Assembly (NCBI RefSeq): GCF_000499845.2
Contig: NC_023757.2
Location: 3,940,118 to 4,004,117 of the forward strand
DNA length: 64,000 nt
Source of the DNA: Phaseolus vulgaris
Lineage: Eukaryota; Streptophyta; Magnoliopsida; Fabales; Fabaceae
Direction: 5' to 3'
In this document: positions 62,249-64,000 of the stretch, one piece after another
Layout of the letters: every line of letters starts with the position of its first letter
Numbering within the stretch: position 1 is the stretch's first letter
Translations under genes and position numbers: made by a program
Notes under the pieces: model-generated
The model's input: only the letters and a program-made list of their open reading frames with translations
Database searches by the model: none
Told to the model about the DNA's origin: nothing

Positions 62249-64000
62249 ATGGTTGCGACAAGAAACAACAACGACGCTATGGCAGAACAGATGACTATGA
62301 TTCAAATCCTCCAAGCTCAGATGGAGGAACTGCGACAAAAGGGGATGGAAGACCATCGTCAACATGAAGAAGATAGACGCCGCCAAGAAGAAGAAATCGC
62401 CTTATTAAGAGAGCAGAATGCACGACTCCAACAACAGGTCGATAATCCCGAACGAGAAGGCCAATCCTATATGGCCGACCGAATCGCCTCTCGCATACCT
62501 ACACCTGCCAATACCAATCCTGCTTCCAGAGCTGAAACAGTCGAAAGAAAGTCAAGTAAAAGGGGTCATCCTTTTACAGACGAAATTATCACCACTCCAC
62601 TTCCTGACAAATGGAGAGGTCTCGCTATTAAACTCTATGACGGCTCGACCGACCCGGACGAGCATTTAAATGTCTACAAGACGCAAATGACTTTGTATAC
62701 CACAGATAATAATGTGTGGTGTAAAGTATTCCCCACGTCGCTCCAGGGAGAACCTCTTACTTGGTTTACAGAGCTGTCTCCGAATTCCATTGACGACTTC
62801 GACGTCTTAGCCGTAAAATTCTCTACTCAGTATGCCACTAGCCGACCGCATCACATGTCCTCCATGTCTCTCTTAGCGGTACAACAAGAAAAAGGTGAAT
62901 CTCTCAGAACCTTTTTAGATAGGTTCAACAAAGCATGCATGCACATCCGAGGACTCAAGCAGGAAGTTGCATTGCACCATTTGGTCTCGGCCATCCGGCC
63001 GAGCCGTTTTACTGAAAGTCTCATCAAGAAACCGCCTCAAGACATGGAAGACCTTCGAGCTCGAGCAACCAAATTCATGCAAATCGAAGAACACATCGAT
63101 TACCACCAACAGTTCAAAACCGTCGGATCTGGAGTCCTCAAAGATCAAACCCCGAACAAAGAAAGAGAAGTCGAGACCGAACGCACCGCCCGAATCACTC
63201 CAAGATCCGACCGGAGCAGAGGAGGCCGAATGCCCAGGTTTAACAGTTATACCCCCTTAACTGTGCCGAGGGGACGAGCCTTAGATGAAGCACTACAAAC
63301 AGACTTAATTCCGATATTGAAGCAATATCAAACGCCACCGAATGCAGACACCGCTAAGCATTGTCAATACCATCGAAACTTCGGCCATACGACCGAAGGA
63401 TGTCAGGCGTTGAAGGACAAAATCGAAGAGCTCATTCAGGCTGGTCATTTGAGACAGTTCGTTAAGAGGGCAAGAAATTCAAGATCCCCACCACGGAGTA
63501 TCGACCGTACATCTCGTGGTGCCGACCGGTCTTACCGTAACGATTATAAACGCCGAACCGACCATAACCAGGCTTCGCGGAAACGCAGTGAAAGCCCCGT
63601 TCGGCGTACACGCGCCCGCAGCATAAGTCCCGACCGAAACACCCGCCCTCGCCAACGAGTCCGCGAAGTCATCAACATGATTGCTGGACCCGTTAATTTG
63701 GGCGAACCGAACCACGAAGCTAATTATATAGCTGGAGGCTTTGCCGGTGGCGGGTGCTCAAATTCCGCCCGAAAGAAACATCTCCGAGACATCCAGTCCG
63801 CTCATGCTACCACAAGGAGGCGTCCACACATACCTCCGATCACCTTCACTGACGACGACTTTACAGCTATAGATCCAGCCCAGGACGACCCTATGGTAAT
63901 CACTGTCGAAATTGACAAGTTCGCAATTGCCAAGACCTTGGTCGACCAAGGTAGCTCAGTCGACATATTATATTGGGAAATCTTCAAAAAAATGCGCATT
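62249..64000 (+). CDS. Ty3/gypsy gag-protease polyprotein, partial (open at window end)
   Basis: A continuous frame of at least 584 codons runs from ATG 62249 to the window edge with no stop. The order is: a charged coiled coil at about residues 12-75 (MEELRQKGMEDHRQHEEDRR, EEEIALLREQNARLQQQVDN); the retrotransposon gag fold at about 156-250 (PLTWFTELSPNSIDDFDVLA, EKGESLRTFLDRFN); an unusual CHHC-type knuckle from Cys372 (CQYHRNFGHTTEGC); a basic Arg/Ser-rich stretch; and the aspartic protease site with Asp566 in LVDQGSSVDILYW. Codons are GC-richer than in the host genes, as is common for this lineage. Integrity suggests a recent insertion. Pol would follow beyond the window. Confidence 0.88.
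   Translation, partial: MVATRNNNDAMAEQMTMIQILQAQMEELRQKGMEDHRQHEEDRRRQEEEIALLREQNARLQQQVDNPEREGQSYMADRIASRIPTPANTNPASRAETVERKSSKRGHPFTDEIITTPLPDKWRGLAIKLYDGSTDPDEHLNVYKTQMTLYTTDNNVWCKVFPTSLQGEPLTWFTELSPNSIDDFDVLAVKFSTQYATSRPHHMSSMSLLAVQQEKGESLRTFLDRFNKACMHIRGLKQEVALHHLVSAIRPSRFTESLIKKPPQDMEDLRARATKFMQIEEHIDYHQQFKTVGSGVLKDQTPNKEREVETERTARITPRSDRSRGGRMPRFNSYTPLTVPRGRALDEALQTDLIPILKQYQTPPNADTAKHCQYHRNFGHTTEGCQALKDKIEELIQAGHLRQFVKRARNSRSPPRSIDRTSRGADRSYRNDYKRRTDHNQASRKRSESPVRRTRARSISPDRNTRPRQRVREVINMIAGPVNLGEPNHEANYIAGGFAGGGCSNSARKKHLRDIQSAHATTRRRPHIPPITFTDDDFTAIDPAQDDPMVITVEIDKFAIAKTLVDQGSSVDILYWEIFKKMRI

Noticed and set aside
63479..63999. Minus-strand frames of 63-78 codons near the right edge
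   Set aside because: They are antisense to the continuous gypsy gag-protease frame.
1..64000. tRNA, rRNA, CRISPR array, bacterial operon or prophage
   Set aside because: No such structure was seen. Repeats are transposon-derived or simple sequence, and coding regions have spliced plant structure.

Overview
The window looks like nuclear DNA from a flowering plant, most likely a legume. The evidence is a very AT-rich background, short exons split by AT-rich introns, plant-specific gene families and a dense layer of plant transposons. The species call is an inference from general resemblance and was not tested by a search. All gene models below were assembled by hand from splice sites and reading-frame continuity.

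Five host genes are present. From left to right: a BIM2-like bHLH factor of brassinosteroid signalling (5241-10260, +, 7 exons, 335 aa); a plant O-fucosyltransferase-family Golgi-type enzyme (11673-18251, -, 8 exons, 492 aa); a prolyl oligopeptidase (S9) with a likely organellar presequence (23075-34943, -, 11 exons, 799 aa); a secreted or vacuolar serine carboxypeptidase of the lysosomal Pro-X type, S28 (39417-46153, +, 9 exons, 496 aa); and a BSD-domain protein (51723-57942, -, 6 exons, 297 aa). As I recall the Arabidopsis annotation, BIM2, an S9 prolyl oligopeptidase and a BSD-domain protein are consecutive there (At1g69010 to At1g69030), so this looks like an old syntenic block with two extra genes interleaved.

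The rest is mobile DNA. The clearest case is a hAT transposon of about 4.5 kb (26599-31143), with imperfect terminal inverted repeats and a perfect 8-bp target duplication, sitting in intron 6 of the prolyl oligopeptidase gene. It has itself been invaded by fragments of two Ty1/copia elements in opposite orientation. The oligopeptidase gene also shows two GC-AG introns, one apparent GA-AG intron and a possible alternative last exon. A foldback MITE family with CACTA-like ends occurs three times around the O-fucosyltransferase gene. A LINE-like 3' tail occurs three times, one copy lying about 30 nt upstream of an S28 exon.

The right edge (61715-64000) enters a young-looking Ty3/gypsy element: a 5' LTR, a primer binding site and a gag-protease frame of at least 584 codons with no stop, still open at the window end. 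It is much richer in GC than the rest of the window. Between the genes there are decayed copia relics, a decayed RNase H-like pseudogene, an AT satellite and several microsatellites. I saw no tRNA or rRNA gene, no CRISPR array and nothing prokaryotic. I did not find a convincing new multi-gene system; the most interesting material is the structure of the prolyl oligopeptidase locus.
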